37,460 nucleotides of DNA from CAYLHS01 sp964383535 (GCA_964383535.1 CAYLHS010000009.1:1-37460); one strand, 5' to 3'; positions 6,833 to 15,256 are shown, counted from the first letter of the stretch. Numbers and translations are program-made. Notes: a model not told the origin generated them from the letters alone.

Positions 6833-8044
6833 CTACGAAGACAGGCCGAGCCCGTCCACGACGAACTCGCCATCCTTGATCACCGACGCCACGAGGTTCG
6901 TGCCCGGCCGATAGGCAAGATGGACTGCGCTCGGCGCGTCGAGCACGATCAGATCGGCGGTCGCACCCTCGACGACCACGCCTTTGCTTCGATCCTCGAC
7001 GGCGAGCGCTCCGCCGCGAGTCGCCGCCCACACGGCTTCCTCGGGAGCGAGTCCCATCTCGAGCACCGCCAGTGCGACCACCAACGACATGCTCTCCACA
7101 TAGGAGGTCCCGGGATTGCAGTCGGTCGCGATCGCCACGGGCACGCCCTCATCCCACAGCATCCGTCCAGGTGGCTGCGCTGCCTTCATCGACAATGAAA
7201 CCGCAGGAAGGAGCACGGCGATCGTGCCGGCGGATCGGAGGGCCGCGACTCCCGATGCCGTCACGTGGTCGAGATGATCGGCGGAGACGGCACCCAGCTC
7301 TGCCGCCAGTTCGGCCCCACCCGATGCGGCGAGTTGCTCGACGTGCAGACGCGGTCTCAGGCCGAGACGCACGCCCGCTTCGAGCACCCGCCGAGCCTCG
7401 TCGACCGTGAATGCACCCTCGTCACAGAACACATCGCAGTAGCGCGCATACGGCGCACACACGGCAAGCATCTGCTCCTCGATCAGCCGGATGTAGCCGT
7501 CCCTGTCATCTCGGTACTCCGAGGGAACAACGTGCGCTCCGAGGAACGTGGGTACCACATCGATCGCGTGTGTCGACGCGAGTCCGGTGATCGCCGCGAG
7601 CATCTTCTGTTCGTTGACAACGTCGAGGCCATAGCCAGACTTGATCTCGATGGTGGTCGTCCCCAACGCGAGCATTCGATCCAGGCGCACCCTCCCCGAC
7701 GCGACGAGCTCGTCGACCGTGGCAGACCGCGTCGCTTTGACCGTCGAACGGATCCCTCCCCCGGCAGCGAGGATGTCCTCGTACCGCTCACCGCGCATCC
7801 TCTGGGCGAACTCCCCTGACCGATCTCCGGCGAACACACAGTGCGTGTGCGCGTCGACGAAGCCGGGAAGAACCGCTCTGCCGTCGACGCTCCATCTTGG
7901 AAGGGTTTGAAACTCCGCCGGAACGGCTTTGTTGTCGCCTACCCAGGCGATCTTCCCGTCGGCCACGGCAACTGCGGCATTGCCACTCGGACCGCGCGGA
8001 TCGTTGGTCGTCAGCTCACCGATGTCATCGAGCACATACTCCAC
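6833..8044 (-). CDS. hutI: Imidazolonepropionase
   Basis: This 403-residue amidohydrolase is predicted to convert imidazolone-5-propionate to N-formimino-L-glutamate in histidine degradation. Family marks include LPGFVDAHTHCVFAGDR (metal ligands His66 and His68), AAGGGIRSTVKATR, TTTIEIKSGYGLD, PTFLGAHVVPSEY, CDVFCDEGAFT, LHVEQL, SADHLDH and ATDCNPGTSYVESM. Its length is normal. The start ATG 8044 lies only 3 bases after the stop of the upstream metallophosphatase gene, so the two form a transcription unit. hutU and hutH are 7-9 kb away in the same orientation and not contiguous. The formiminoglutamate-degrading step is not in the window. Confidence 0.95.
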   Translation of the reverse strand: MEYVLDDIGELTTNDPRGPSGNAAVAVADGKIAWVGDNKAVPAEFQTLPRWSVDGRAVLPGFVDAHTHCVFAGDRSGEFAQRMRGERYEDILAAGGGIRSTVKATRSATVDELVASGRVRLDRMLALGTTTIEIKSGYGLDVVNEQKMLAAITGLASTHAIDVVPTFLGAHVVPSEYRDDRDGYIRLIEEQMLAVCAPYARYCDVFCDEGAFTVDEARRVLEAGVRLGLRPRLHVEQLAASGGAELAAELGAVSADHLDHVTASGVAALRSAGTIAVLLPAVSLSMKAAQPPGRMLWDEGVPVAIATDCNPGTSYVESMSLVVALAVLEMGLAPEEAVWAATRGGALAVEDRSKGVVVEGATADLIVLDAPSAVHLAYRPGTNLVASVIKDGEFVVDGLGLSS

Positions 8045-8047
8045 TAC

Positions 8048-8992
8048 TCACCACGCCACGTCGAATGTATCGACGATGCTGCCATCCGAAGCCACGACTT
8101 GCACGTGGAGCCCTGTCGAGTCTTGATCCACGGCCAGGAAGTGGTGGATCGAATCGCCGGCGATTCGCGGCGGATGGCTCTTCGCGCAGTCCTTCAGCGC
8201 GTACAAACCGGCGCCACCGCCGCCAGAGACGACGTACTCGACACCCCCCACCTGGAATCGCTGGTAGTTGTGCTCGTGGCCGGCCAGCACCATCTCGACG
8301 CCTGCCTCTTCGAACAGCGGGGCCCAGCTCCTGCGGACGGCGGTGCTGTCCCCGTGGTACGAGCAGCTGTACGCCGGGTAGTGCTCGGCGACGATCACCG
8401 GAGACGTAGCGGTGGAGAGCGTCGACTCGAGCCACTGCTCCTGGTCGGGAGAACCAACGTCGGTCGAATCGACACTGACCACGTTCACGTCTCCCCATTG
8501 GTGTTCCGACCACCGTGGAGGATCGCCAAATGCGGTGTCCACAGCCTTCGGCCGCTGGTTGTCGTGATTCCCCCAGGTAACCCACACAGGTATTCCCGCC
8601 TCGGAGACCCAGCCGAATGGCGTGGTCCACGCCTTCTGAACGTTGCTCGTGTAGAGGTCGTCGCCGGTGGTGAGGATTGCTGCGACATCGTGCGTCTGGG
8701 CCCATGACTGCATGGCGTCGGCCACCAAGTACTCGGCTTTTCCTCCAGATCCGAAGTCGCCGATAACGAGCAGCTCCCCAACCGGCGGTGTCGTCGTTGT
8801 TGTCGTGGACGTCGCGGCCGTCGAGGTTTCGGCCGTCGACGGTTCGGTCGTCGACGTCGGTGCCGTTACCGCGGGACTCGTCGACGCGGAGCTCGTCGTC
8901 GTGGTGGAAGTCGTCGCCGGAGGTGTGGTGGCGACACCTCCATTGGTACACCCCCCGAGGAGGATCACGAGTGCGATCAGTACTCGCTTCAT
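8048..8992 (-). CDS. Lipoprotein calcineurin-like metallophosphoesterase
   Basis: The 314-residue protein begins with a lipoprotein signal (VILLGGC, Cys15), followed by a Thr/Ser-rich linker of about 55 residues that probably spans the cell wall. The catalytic domain has the metallophosphoesterase motifs in order: GDFG, TGDDLY, TWGNHDNQ, AEHYP and LAGHEHNYQR. The arrangement is close to the purple acid phosphatase-like group. It should hydrolyse phosphoesters outside the cell. ATG 8992 is preceded by AAGGAG. It is the first gene of a pair with hutI, which looks fortuitous for pathway but is consistent with co-transcription. The substrate is unknown. Confidence 0.85.
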   Translation of the reverse strand: MKRVLIALVILLGGCTNGGVATTPPATTSTTTTSSASTSPAVTAPTSTTEPSTAETSTAATSTTTTTTPPVGELLVIGDFGSGGKAEYLVADAMQSWAQTHDVAAILTTGDDLYTSNVQKAWTTPFGWVSEAGIPVWVTWGNHDNQRPKAVDTAFGDPPRWSEHQWGDVNVVSVDSTDVGSPDQEQWLESTLSTATSPVIVAEHYPAYSCSYHGDSTAVRRSWAPLFEEAGVEMVLAGHEHNYQRFQVGGVEYVVSGGGGAGLYALKDCAKSHPPRIAGDSIHHFLAVDQDSTGLHVQVVASDGSIVDTFDVAW

Positions 8993-9108
8993 CGCTCCTT
9001 ATTCTGGCGACTGTCTGACGATGCGCCTCGAGTTTGCTGCAACCATTACGGGCGCTTAGCACGGCCTTATCTCCCCTCCCGGCATCCTCATGGATGATTG
9101 GAGGTCAC

Positions 9109-9546
9109 ATGAGAGGAAAACTCCTGGCAATGATCGTGGCTGCCGCCATCGGCGTTCCTGCTGCCGGCGCGCTCGTAACACCGGGCACCACCACGACATC
9201 GGACAGCGCCACGACGTCCACGACCGCCGCCGCCGCCGAGGCAACACAGCCCACCATCGACCAGGACCTGGTCGCGGCCTGCACGACGGACGGCCTTGCG
9301 CTCGTCGCCAAGGAGCAGTCCCACCAGATCACGGTCATCGAACAATCGGCATTGGACGCACTCCGGCCGATCTGTGAGGCGGCCGGGTACCAGCTGCCCG
9401 GAACACCACAACAGGAGACCGCTCCCGTGATCGTCCAAGAGATGACCGTAGAGGCGGCCGGTCCGTCACCTGCCGCCACCACCCAGAGTCCCGGACAGCA
9501 TGAGGAGCACGAGAGTGAGCACGAAGGCACAGAAGGCGATGACTGA
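9109..9546 (+). CDS. Thr/Ala-rich exported protein, first gene of the ApbE operon
   Basis: The 145-residue protein has an N-terminal hydrophobic segment (KLLAMIVAAAIGVPAAGALV) that may be a signal peptide or anchor. A Thr/Ser/Ala-rich stretch follows, then a compact middle part with two cysteines (VAACTTDG and RPICEAAG) around a helix, and an acidic His/Glu tail (HEEHESEHEGTEGDD). I do not recognise a family. ATG 9109 has a GGAGGT ribosome site; the in-frame ORF is open to 9034 without one. It overlaps the next gene by about 30 bases and heads a five-gene run ending in a ferric-reductase-like protein. The His/Glu tail could bind metal, which is a guess. Confidence 0.75.
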   Translation: MRGKLLAMIVAAAIGVPAAGALVTPGTTTTSDSATTSTTAAAAEATQPTIDQDLVAACTTDGLALVAKEQSHQITVIEQSALDALRPICEAAGYQLPGTPQQETAPVIVQEMTVEAAGPSPAATTQSPGQHEEHESEHEGTEGDD

Positions 9547-9880
9547 CGCGGCGGTGATCATCGTCGCCGTCGCCGTCGCCGTCGCAGGGTTCATTGCCCT
9601 GTTCAGAGGTCTCCCGTCGGCGTCCTCGACCACGTCGACGGAACAGGTTGCGGCTGCGGTGCAGCCCGACGCGCAGCCCGCAGCCGCAACCACATCAAAC
9701 CAGCAGGCAACCACGCTTGCTGAGCAACCCATCAGTCCCGCGGTGATTCGCACCCTGGCCGCCCAAGGATCGGCATGGTTCTTGCCGACCGACCAGGCCG
9801 TGCAGATGCTGCCGACATCCATCGTCAACGTGCTGGAAGCCCGCGGCGTGGTGCTGCAAGTGCAACTGGGGGCAGGATGA
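9515..9880 (+). CDS. Single-pass membrane protein of unknown function, second gene of the ApbE operon
   Basis: The product of about 121 residues has one N-terminal transmembrane segment (VIIVAVAVAVAGFIALF), an Ala/Thr/Gln-rich linker, and a C-terminal part of about 50 residues (ISPAVIRTLAAQGSAWFL, then PTSIVNVLEARGVVL) that looks folded. I do not recognise it. Three starts are possible: ATG 9500, GTG 9515 and ATG 9539. GTG 9515 was chosen because GAGGAG lies 7 bases before it; ATG 9539 overlaps the previous stop region and is nearly as good. Its stop overlaps the next start in ATGA. It is probably anchored in the membrane with the bulk outside. Confidence 0.7.
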   Translation: MSTKAQKAMTDAAVIIVAVAVAVAGFIALFRGLPSASSTTSTEQVAAAVQPDAQPAAATTSNQQATTLAEQPISPAVIRTLAAQGSAWFLPTDQAVQMLPTSIVNVLEARGVVLQVQLGAG

Positions 9881-10212
9881 TCCGCAAACGATTCCTTCCA
9901 CTCCGAGGCCTGAAGATCGTTGCGTGGACAGTCGCAGCGGTCGCATGGGTGACTGCTGCGATTGCCGGCCGTGCAGTGGCCACCACCACCGCCAACACCG
10001 CCACACCAACCGAGCCGTCGACGACACAGCCGGCCCGCACCACACAACAGGCGGCCGCGCCGGCGCTGCCGGACAACGGTCTCATCGTGATCAGATCCGG
10101 GTCGACGCAGACAACGCAGACGCAGCAACAGCAGCAGGTAGTTCGCAAAGTCGTGGTTCAGGCCCCGGTTCGACAGACGACACCCGTTCGACAGCGATCG
10201 GCCGGTTCCTGA
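9877..10212 (+). CDS. Thr/Gln-rich membrane-anchored protein, third gene of the ApbE operon
   Basis: The 111-residue protein has a basic N-terminus (MIRKRFLPLRG), one hydrophobic segment (IVAWTVAAVAWVTAAIAG), a Thr/Pro/Ala-rich region, a short strand (DNGLIVIRSG), a Gln tract and a basic C-terminal part (VVRKVVVQAPVRQ). I do not recognise a family. The start ATG 9877 overlaps the upstream stop by 4 bases (ATGA), and its TGA overlaps the ATG of apbE by one base, so translation is probably coupled on both sides. Low complexity limits any prediction; a role as an envelope spacer or scaffold is only a guess. Confidence 0.7.
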   Translation: MIRKRFLPLRGLKIVAWTVAAVAWVTAAIAGRAVATTTANTATPTEPSTTQPARTTQQAAAPALPDNGLIVIRSGSTQTTQTQQQQQVVRKVVVQAPVRQTTPVRQRSAGS

Positions 10213-11057
10213 TGCACAGTGAGAGCTTCCGTGCGATGGGAACGACGGTGACGGTCACCCTCGAAGACGGCGCCCCGCCTGCCAAGGTTCGCAGCTTGTT
10301 CGAACACGTCGAGCAGGTCTGTAGCCGGTTCCTCGATCACAGCGAACTCAACAGGGTCAACCGTTCTCCGCGGACGATCATGGACGTGTCCCCACTCCTT
10401 GCAGACGTCCTGGCGGCCGCGGACACGGCTCGCCGATTGACCGGCGGGCTCGTCGATCCCGCGGTGGGACAACTCGTTGCGGCATGGGGGTACGACCGCA
10501 CGTTCAGCGAGGTGACCGACCTGGATGAATCCCCCGTGCTGCCCCCTACCGACAGCGAATGGAACGTGGAAGGGACGCGGCTCTACCGCCCCCCAGGCGT
10601 CCACCTCGATCTCGGCGGCATCGCGAAAGGCTGGACCGCCGACCTCGCCGTCGAACTGGGTCTCGCGACGATCGTCAACGCCGGAGGCGATCTCCGTTCG
10701 AGTCATCCGGACACGATCGTCGACGTCGAGGACCCGGCAGGCGACATCGCGGCGTCGGTCCGTGTCGGTGACGGTGCCCTCGCGACCAGCTCGGTCGCCA
10801 AGCGTGCCTGGATGGTCGCCAACCGTCGCGCCCATCACATCATCGACCCGCGTACCGGGGCACCGGGAACCACACCGATCCTCTCCGCATCGGTCGTCGC
10901 AGATCAGGCAGCGCTCGCCGAGGCGGGCGCCAAAGCCGTCCTACTCCTCGGGGAGGAGGGCCTCTCGTGGGCGGATGACCAGAGCTGGATCCGCGGAGCG
11001 GTAGCGATCTGGCAGGACGGGTCGGTGTACGCGACGACGGGGACGCGGGTCGCATGA
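10212..11057 (+). CDS. apbE: FAD:protein FMN transferase (ApbE family)
   Basis: This 281-residue ApbE-type flavin transferase is predicted to attach FMN from FAD covalently to a Ser/Thr of a target protein. Motifs are in order: FRAMGTTVTV at the N-terminus, SRFLDHSELNRVNR, GGLVDPAVGQLVAAWGYD, HLDLGGIAKGWTADLA, IVNAGGDLR and HHIIDPRTGAP. No signal peptide is visible, although ApbE proteins are often exported. ATG 10212 shares one base with the upstream TGA. Its own stop overlaps the ferric-reductase-like gene by 4 bases. No FMN-binding domain protein is found in the window, so the flavinylated partner is unknown and could be one of the three small proteins upstream or lie elsewhere. Confidence 0.9.
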   Translation: MHSESFRAMGTTVTVTLEDGAPPAKVRSLFEHVEQVCSRFLDHSELNRVNRSPRTIMDVSPLLADVLAAADTARRLTGGLVDPAVGQLVAAWGYDRTFSEVTDLDESPVLPPTDSEWNVEGTRLYRPPGVHLDLGGIAKGWTADLAVELGLATIVNAGGDLRSSHPDTIVDVEDPAGDIAASVRVGDGALATSSVAKRAWMVANRRAHHIIDPRTGAPGTTPILSASVVADQAALAEAGAKAVLLLGEEGLSWADDQSWIRGAVAIWQDGSVYATTGTRVA

Positions 11058-11749
11058 ATCTGTCATGGATCTCCGCCCGGGGCGCCGGCATCGCGGCGTA
11101 CTCACTGCTGGCCGCAGGGACGATGTGGGGGCTGCTGCTCTCTTCAAAGACGCTGGGAAGACGCATCTCGACCAAGAGCCTGACCTTCGTGCACGAGGCG
11201 CTCTCGGTCGGCGCGCTCATCGCCACCGTCATCCATGTGACGGCCATCCTCACGGACCAGTATGTCGGCTTCTCTCTGACCAATGTCCTCGTGCCCGGCA
11301 CGTCACCGTGGAGACCACTGGCCGTTGCATTCGGCATCGTCGCTCTCTATGGGCTGATCTTGACCTCGTCGACGTTCTACATACGGAGACGGATCGGCCA
11401 GGCGACGTGGCGAGCCATCCACTATCTGACCTATGGCGTATTCACCTCCGCCCTCCTGCACGGCATCAAAGCGGGGACGGACAGCCACGGAGCGCTCGCA
11501 GTGGCGCTGTACGGAGGAACGGGTGTCGTCGTGCTCGCGCTGACAGCGATCCGCGTCGCGAGCTACGGTGACGAGTCGCAGCGCACTGCCCGAACAGCCC
11601 CCGCGCGGACCGCCGCCAACCGCACGACTCCGGTGCACACAGGAGCCAGAGCCTCAACATCCCGACACCCCCTAGGCTCCGACCCGTGGAGTGGCTCGTC
11701 ACCAACGGGATCGGCGGCTACGCGTCCGGTCCGGTCGCCGGACCACTGA
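11054..11749 (+). CDS. Ferric reductase-like transmembrane cytochrome
   Basis: The 231-residue protein has about five transmembrane segments and paired histidines: His47 and His61 in one helix region (FVHEALSVGALIATVIHV) and His123 and His136 in another (IHYLTYGVFTSALLHG). This is the spacing of a two-heme ferric reductase-like/cytochrome b domain. The last 50 residues are a disordered Thr/Arg/Pro-rich tail. It lacks the FAD/NADPH domain of full NOX-type reductases, so electrons must come from or go to another protein. It starts at ATG 11054 inside the end of apbE (ATGA), and its tail overlaps the next gene by 64 bases. A role in flavin-linked electron transfer across the membrane with ApbE is inferred. 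Confidence 0.82.
   Translation: MNLSWISARGAGIAAYSLLAAGTMWGLLLSSKTLGRRISTKSLTFVHEALSVGALIATVIHVTAILTDQYVGFSLTNVLVPGTSPWRPLAVAFGIVALYGLILTSSTFYIRRRIGQATWRAIHYLTYGVFTSALLHGIKAGTDSHGALAVALYGGTGVVVLALTAIRVASYGDESQRTARTAPARTAANRTTPVHTGARASTSRHPLGSDPWSGSSPTGSAATRPVRSPDH
11673..11678 (+). promoter_or_regulatory. -10 element (TAGGCT) for the glycogen debranching gene
   Basis: TAGGCT lies 7 bases before GTG 11686. It is inside the coding sequence of the upstream membrane protein, so the debranching gene can be transcribed on its own, probably without a leader. Confidence 0.5.
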
Positions 11750-13524
11750 CCCGTCGCTATCACGGGCTTCTCGTCGCGGCGCTTGCCCCGCCTCTCGGCC
11801 GGACCGTGCTCGTCACGAGATTCGACGAGATCGTCAACGGCGGGCGAGTCCTCGGCGGGTACCTCGAGTCGTTCCGGCGCGACGTGACGATCCCTACTTG
11901 GACCTTCCGGATCAACGAGGCAGTGCTCGAGAAGTCCGTCTGGATGGAACAGGGCGCCAACACCACCTACGTGCAGTACCGACTGGTGAACGGAGACGGG
12001 CCAATCCGACTCAGTTCCGCCGCGTTCGTCACCAGCCGCAGCCACCACGACACGACGCACGACCATCCCGGGCTACGGTCGACACTGTCCGAGTCACTTG
12101 TGCGCATCGAAGGTGGCGCCGTTCCGTTCTACCTGCTCGCCAAGGACTTCGACGTCGCGCTCCGCAACGAGTGGAGGCGCAGCCCGGCCCTCGCGATTGA
12201 GACCTTCCGGGGTCTCGACGATCAGGACGAGAACCTCCATGCTGTCGACTTCACGACAACGCTCGGTCCCGGCGACAGCGCCCTGATCGCAATCTCGACC
12301 GATCCGGTCGCACGCCTCGACGCCGCGCTCGAACGCCGCCGCAGCCACGAGCGAGCGGTCCTCGATGCGGCTCGACCCGAGGAGGAGGTCGCAGCCACCC
12401 TGGCGCTCGCCGCCGACCAGTTCATCGTCACCAGCACGACTGATGGGATCCCGGACTCGACCATCATCGCCGGGTACCACTGGTTCACAGACTGGGGCCG
12501 CGACACGATGATCTCCCTGCCGGGCCTCTGCCTCGACACGGGGCGCCAGAACGAGGCGGCACAGATCCTACGGACGTTCGCCCGGCACCTGGATCGCGGC
12601 ATGATCCCCAATCACTTCTCGGAAGACGGAGTCGCCGAGTACAACACCGCTGACGCGACCCTCTGGTACATCGAGGCGATCCGTGCCTACCACCGAGCAG
12701 TGCCGGACGGCCGCCTCGTCGACGAGCTCTTCCCCGTGCTCAGCGACATCATCGACTGGCACATCAGGGGCACGCGACACCGGATAGGGATAGACCCGAA
12801 CGACGGATTGCTCGCCGCCGGCCAACCTGGAACCCAACTCACCTGGATGGACGCGCGGGCCGACGGAAAGGAGATCACCCCCCGCATCGGCAAGCCGGTC
12901 GAGATCAACGCCCTCTGGTTCAACGCGCTGAGGACGATGCAGGGGTTCGCTTCACAGCTCGGAGCCAATCCTCGGCCCTACGCAGAAGCCGCTGACAGGG
13001 TCGATGCGTCGTTTCACCGATTCCTCAACCCCGACACCGGCTACCTGTTCGACGTGATCGACGGTCCTGACGGTGACGACCCATCGCTGCGGCCAAACCA
13101 GCTGTTCGCGGTGTCGCTCACTCACAGTCCGCTCGATGCGAGCTGGCAACGAAAGGTCGTCGACGCGTGCGCTCAGCACCTGCTCACCCCGATGGGACTG
13201 CGGACGCTCGCTCCGTTCGAACCCGGATACCGGGGACGGTTCGGTGGGGGTCCGGTCGAGCGGGACGCTGCCTACCACCAGGGCACCGTGTGGCCGTGGC
13301 TGATCGGCCCCTACGCGTTCGCGCATCTGCGTGTGTATAACGACCCGCTCGAGGTTCGCCGCTTCGTCGGACCGCTCATCGGATATCTGATCACCCATGG
13401 AACGGTGACCGAATGCGCCGAAGGCGACCCTCCACACGAACCACGCGCGGCGATTGCCCAGGCCTGGAGCGTCGGCAACGTCTCGCGTGTGTGGAAGCTC
13501 CTCACAGATCACACAGGTGAATAG
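11686..13524 (+). CDS. Amylo-alpha-1,6-glucosidase (glycogen debranching enzyme)
   Basis: This 612-residue glycogen debranching enzyme fits the archaeal/bacterial type (GH133-like). The N-terminal beta domain starts EWLVTNGIGGYASG and contains RRYHGLLVAA. The catalytic (alpha/alpha)6 barrel contains IIAGYHWFTDWGRDTMISLPG, GMIPNHFSEDG, YNTADATLWYIEA, LTWMDARADG, EINALWFNALRTM and YHQGTVWPWLIGPYA. It should hydrolyse alpha-1,6 branches of glycogen in the cytoplasm. The start is GTG 11686, within the end of the previous gene and 7 bases after TAGGCT. Its TAG stop is the first half of the next gene's -10. Confidence 0.92.
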   Translation: MEWLVTNGIGGYASGPVAGPLTRRYHGLLVAALAPPLGRTVLVTRFDEIVNGGRVLGGYLESFRRDVTIPTWTFRINEAVLEKSVWMEQGANTTYVQYRLVNGDGPIRLSSAAFVTSRSHHDTTHDHPGLRSTLSESLVRIEGGAVPFYLLAKDFDVALRNEWRRSPALAIETFRGLDDQDENLHAVDFTTTLGPGDSALIAISTDPVARLDAALERRRSHERAVLDAARPEEEVAATLALAADQFIVTSTTDGIPDSTIIAGYHWFTDWGRDTMISLPGLCLDTGRQNEAAQILRTFARHLDRGMIPNHFSEDGVAEYNTADATLWYIEAIRAYHRAVPDGRLVDELFPVLSDIIDWHIRGTRHRIGIDPNDGLLAAGQPGTQLTWMDARADGKEITPRIGKPVEINALWFNALRTMQGFASQLGANPRPYAEAADRVDASFHRFLNPDTGYLFDVIDGPDGDDPSLRPNQLFAVSLTHSPLDASWQRKVVDACAQHLLTPMGLRTLAPFEPGYRGRFGGGPVERDAAYHQGTVWPWLIGPYAFAHLRVYNDPLEVRRFVGPLIGYLITHGTVTECAEGDPPHEPRAAIAQAWSVGNVSRVWKLLTDHTGE

Positions 13525-13527
13525 GCT
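13522..13527 (+). promoter_or_regulatory. -10 element (TAGGCT) fused to the upstream TAG stop
   Basis: TAGGCT begins with the stop of the debranching enzyme gene (13522-13524) and ends 6 bases before ATG 13534 of the nitroreductase gene. Confidence 0.5.
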
Positions 13528-13533
13528 GAGTTC

Positions 13534-14037
13534 ATGGAGACATGGAACGCCATCCTCTCACGACGCGACGTCCGATCGTTCGAGCCGCGACCTATTCCTC
13601 CCGCCGATCTCGATCAGATCCTCGAGGCGGCACGCCGTACCCCCTCGTCCCGTAACACCCAGCCGTGGGATTTCGTGGTCATCACAGACCGCGACCGCCT
13701 CCAGGCACTCGCGCGTGTCTGGCGGGGGGCCTGGCACGTCGCCGGATCCGTAGCCACGATCGCGCTGGTCGCCCCCGATGGAGACCGGTCGTCGGTCCAG
13801 TATGACCTCGGCCAGGTCACGATGAGCATCATGCTCGCAGCAGCCGCTCTCGGAATCGGAAGCGGGCACGCCCTCGTCACCGATCACGATCTCGCCGCTT
13901 CGATCCTCGGACTCCCCTCGGACCGTTTCTGCCCGTGGCTCATCCCCCTCGGCTACCCGTCGAACGGGCCGCTGCGACCGATCAAACACCCGAACCGGCG
14001 CGCCTTCGACGATGTCGTTCACCGGGAGCGCTGGTAG
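13534..14037 (+). CDS. Nitroreductase family protein
   Basis: The 167-residue FMN-binding nitroreductase-fold protein begins ILSRRDVRSFEPRPIPP, followed by ILEAARRTPSSRNTQPWDFVV, the standard N-terminal FMN-phosphate and ring-binding region. GQVTMSIMLAAAALGIGSG and LIPLGYPS match later conserved parts. It is shorter than most members (about 190-220 residues) but keeps the core motifs. It would use NAD(P)H to reduce an unknown compound in the cytoplasm. The aldo/keto reductase gene follows after 4 bases, so the two form a small redox operon read from the TAGGCT promoter. Confidence 0.87.
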   Translation: METWNAILSRRDVRSFEPRPIPPADLDQILEAARRTPSSRNTQPWDFVVITDRDRLQALARVWRGAWHVAGSVATIALVAPDGDRSSVQYDLGQVTMSIMLAAAALGIGSGHALVTDHDLAASILGLPSDRFCPWLIPLGYPSNGPLRPIKHPNRRAFDDVVHRERW

Positions 14038-14041
14038 ACGG

Positions 14042-14860
14042 ATGCCAGTTCCAGCCCAGACACTCACCGGCCACGTCCAGATCCCCGCGTTGGGTCTCGG
14101 TGTCTACCAGAGCACACCCGGGAACGCCACGAGAGATGCCGTCCTTGCGGCACTCGACGCCGGGTACCGGCACATCGACACCGCCGCCGTCTACCGCAAC
14201 GAATCCGACGTCGGCGAAGCGATCCGCCGAAGCGGCGTGTCGCGAGAGGACGTCTTCGTCGCCACCAAGCTGTGGAACTCGAGCCACGGGTACGATCCCG
14301 CCCTCCGAGCGTTCGATCGCAGCCTCGACCGTCTCGGATTCGAGTACGTCGACCTGTACCTGGTGCACTGGCCCGTGCCGGAACGACGTCTGGACACCTG
14401 GCGGGCGATGGAGCGCATCCTCGAGGACGGGCGTGCACGGGCGATTGGTGTGAGCAACTACATGCCTCTCCACATCGACGAACTGCTGGCCCATGCAACG
14501 GTTCCGCCTGCCGTCGACCAGTTCGAGCTCAGCCCGTACCTGACCCGACCCAACCTCGTCGAGAAGTGCCGCGAACTCGGCATCGCCGTCGAGGCGTACA
14601 GCCCGCTCACAAAGGGGCAGAAGCTCAGAGATCGTGTACTGGTCGACATGGGAAGGAAGTACGACAAGTCTTCGGCGCAGATACTCATCAGATGGTCGCT
14701 CGACCACGGTTTCATCGTCATCCCCAAGTCGGTCCATCCCACCCGCATCCGCGAGAACATCGACGTGTTCGATTTCACGCTCGACTCCGACGATCTCGCC
14801 ACCCTCGACGCACTCGACGAGGGGCTGGTCACGGGCTGGGACCCGACGGACGCTCCTTGA
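14042..14860 (+). CDS. Aldo/keto reductase
   Basis: This is a 272-residue NADPH-dependent aldo/keto reductase of the 2,5-diketo-D-gluconate reductase-like group. The catalytic tetrad is visible: Asp46 and Tyr51 in HIDTAAVYRNE, Lys76 in VATKLWNSSHG and His109 in LYLVHWP. Cofactor-binding regions include AIGVSNY, VDQFELSPYL and VIPKSVHPTRIREN. It is expected to reduce aldehydes or ketones in the cytoplasm; the substrate cannot be told. ATG 14042 lies 4 bases after the nitroreductase stop; an earlier in-frame ATG at 14012 would overlap that gene and starts before the homology. Confidence 0.9.
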   Translation: MPVPAQTLTGHVQIPALGLGVYQSTPGNATRDAVLAALDAGYRHIDTAAVYRNESDVGEAIRRSGVSREDVFVATKLWNSSHGYDPALRAFDRSLDRLGFEYVDLYLVHWPVPERRLDTWRAMERILEDGRARAIGVSNYMPLHIDELLAHATVPPAVDQFELSPYLTRPNLVEKCRELGIAVEAYSPLTKGQKLRDRVLVDMGRKYDKSSAQILIRWSLDHGFIVIPKSVHPTRIRENIDVFDFTLDSDDLATLDALDEGLVTGWDPTDAP

Positions 14861-14944
14861 GTTGGCCCTGCGACGAGATCGCCGTCGCCGTTCTCACCGT
14901 CGCTACGCCGTCGAGAGCAGTACAGTGAGCAGCGAGGGACCCGT

Positions 14945-15256
14945 ATGACACAACTCAGACCCATCGAGCGTCGAATCCTCGCCATGAGGAATCGCGGGGT
15001 CGCGGTGGAGGAAATCGCCGAACGGCTCAGACGGAGTCCGCAGCACATCGAGCGCATCATCGACTGGACCGAGATCCCCCGCTCGGAGGATCGTCCAGCA
15101 CGATCGGTGCGCCCGTTCGAGCAGAGAGTGCTGAAGCTGCGAGCAGACGGTGAGAGCCATGAGCGGATCGGGGAGAGATTCCGCCGCAGTCCCGGCTTCA
15201 TACGCCGGGTCGAAGGACTTGCGCACTACAGCATGGCGATGCGTCTACTGGCCTGA
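14945..15256 (+). CDS. Small protein with two tandem HTH-like repeats
   Basis: The 103-residue protein is made of two related halves of about 36 residues. The first holds PIERRILAMRNRGVAVEEIAERLRRSP and the second PFEQRVLKLRADGESHERIGERFRRSP. Each resembles a sigma-70 region 4 or LuxR-like helix-turn-helix, so it probably binds DNA. No partner or regulon can be named. A TACAGT hexamer at 14921-14926 and a GAGGGA ribosome site precede ATG 14945. The gene converges on hutU and overlaps its 3' end by 12 bases. It might regulate nearby genes, but that is only location-based. Confidence 0.75.
   Translation: MTQLRPIERRILAMRNRGVAVEEIAERLRRSPQHIERIIDWTEIPRSEDRPARSVRPFEQRVLKLRADGESHERIGERFRRSPGFIRRVEGLAHYSMAMRLLA

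Noticed and set aside
9169..9240. Covalent FMN attachment motif in the Thr/Ser-rich segment of the first ApbE-operon protein
   Set aside because: The resemblance to the ApbE target motif is weak and the segment is low complexity, so it is mentioned only as a possibility in the operon finding and not annotated.
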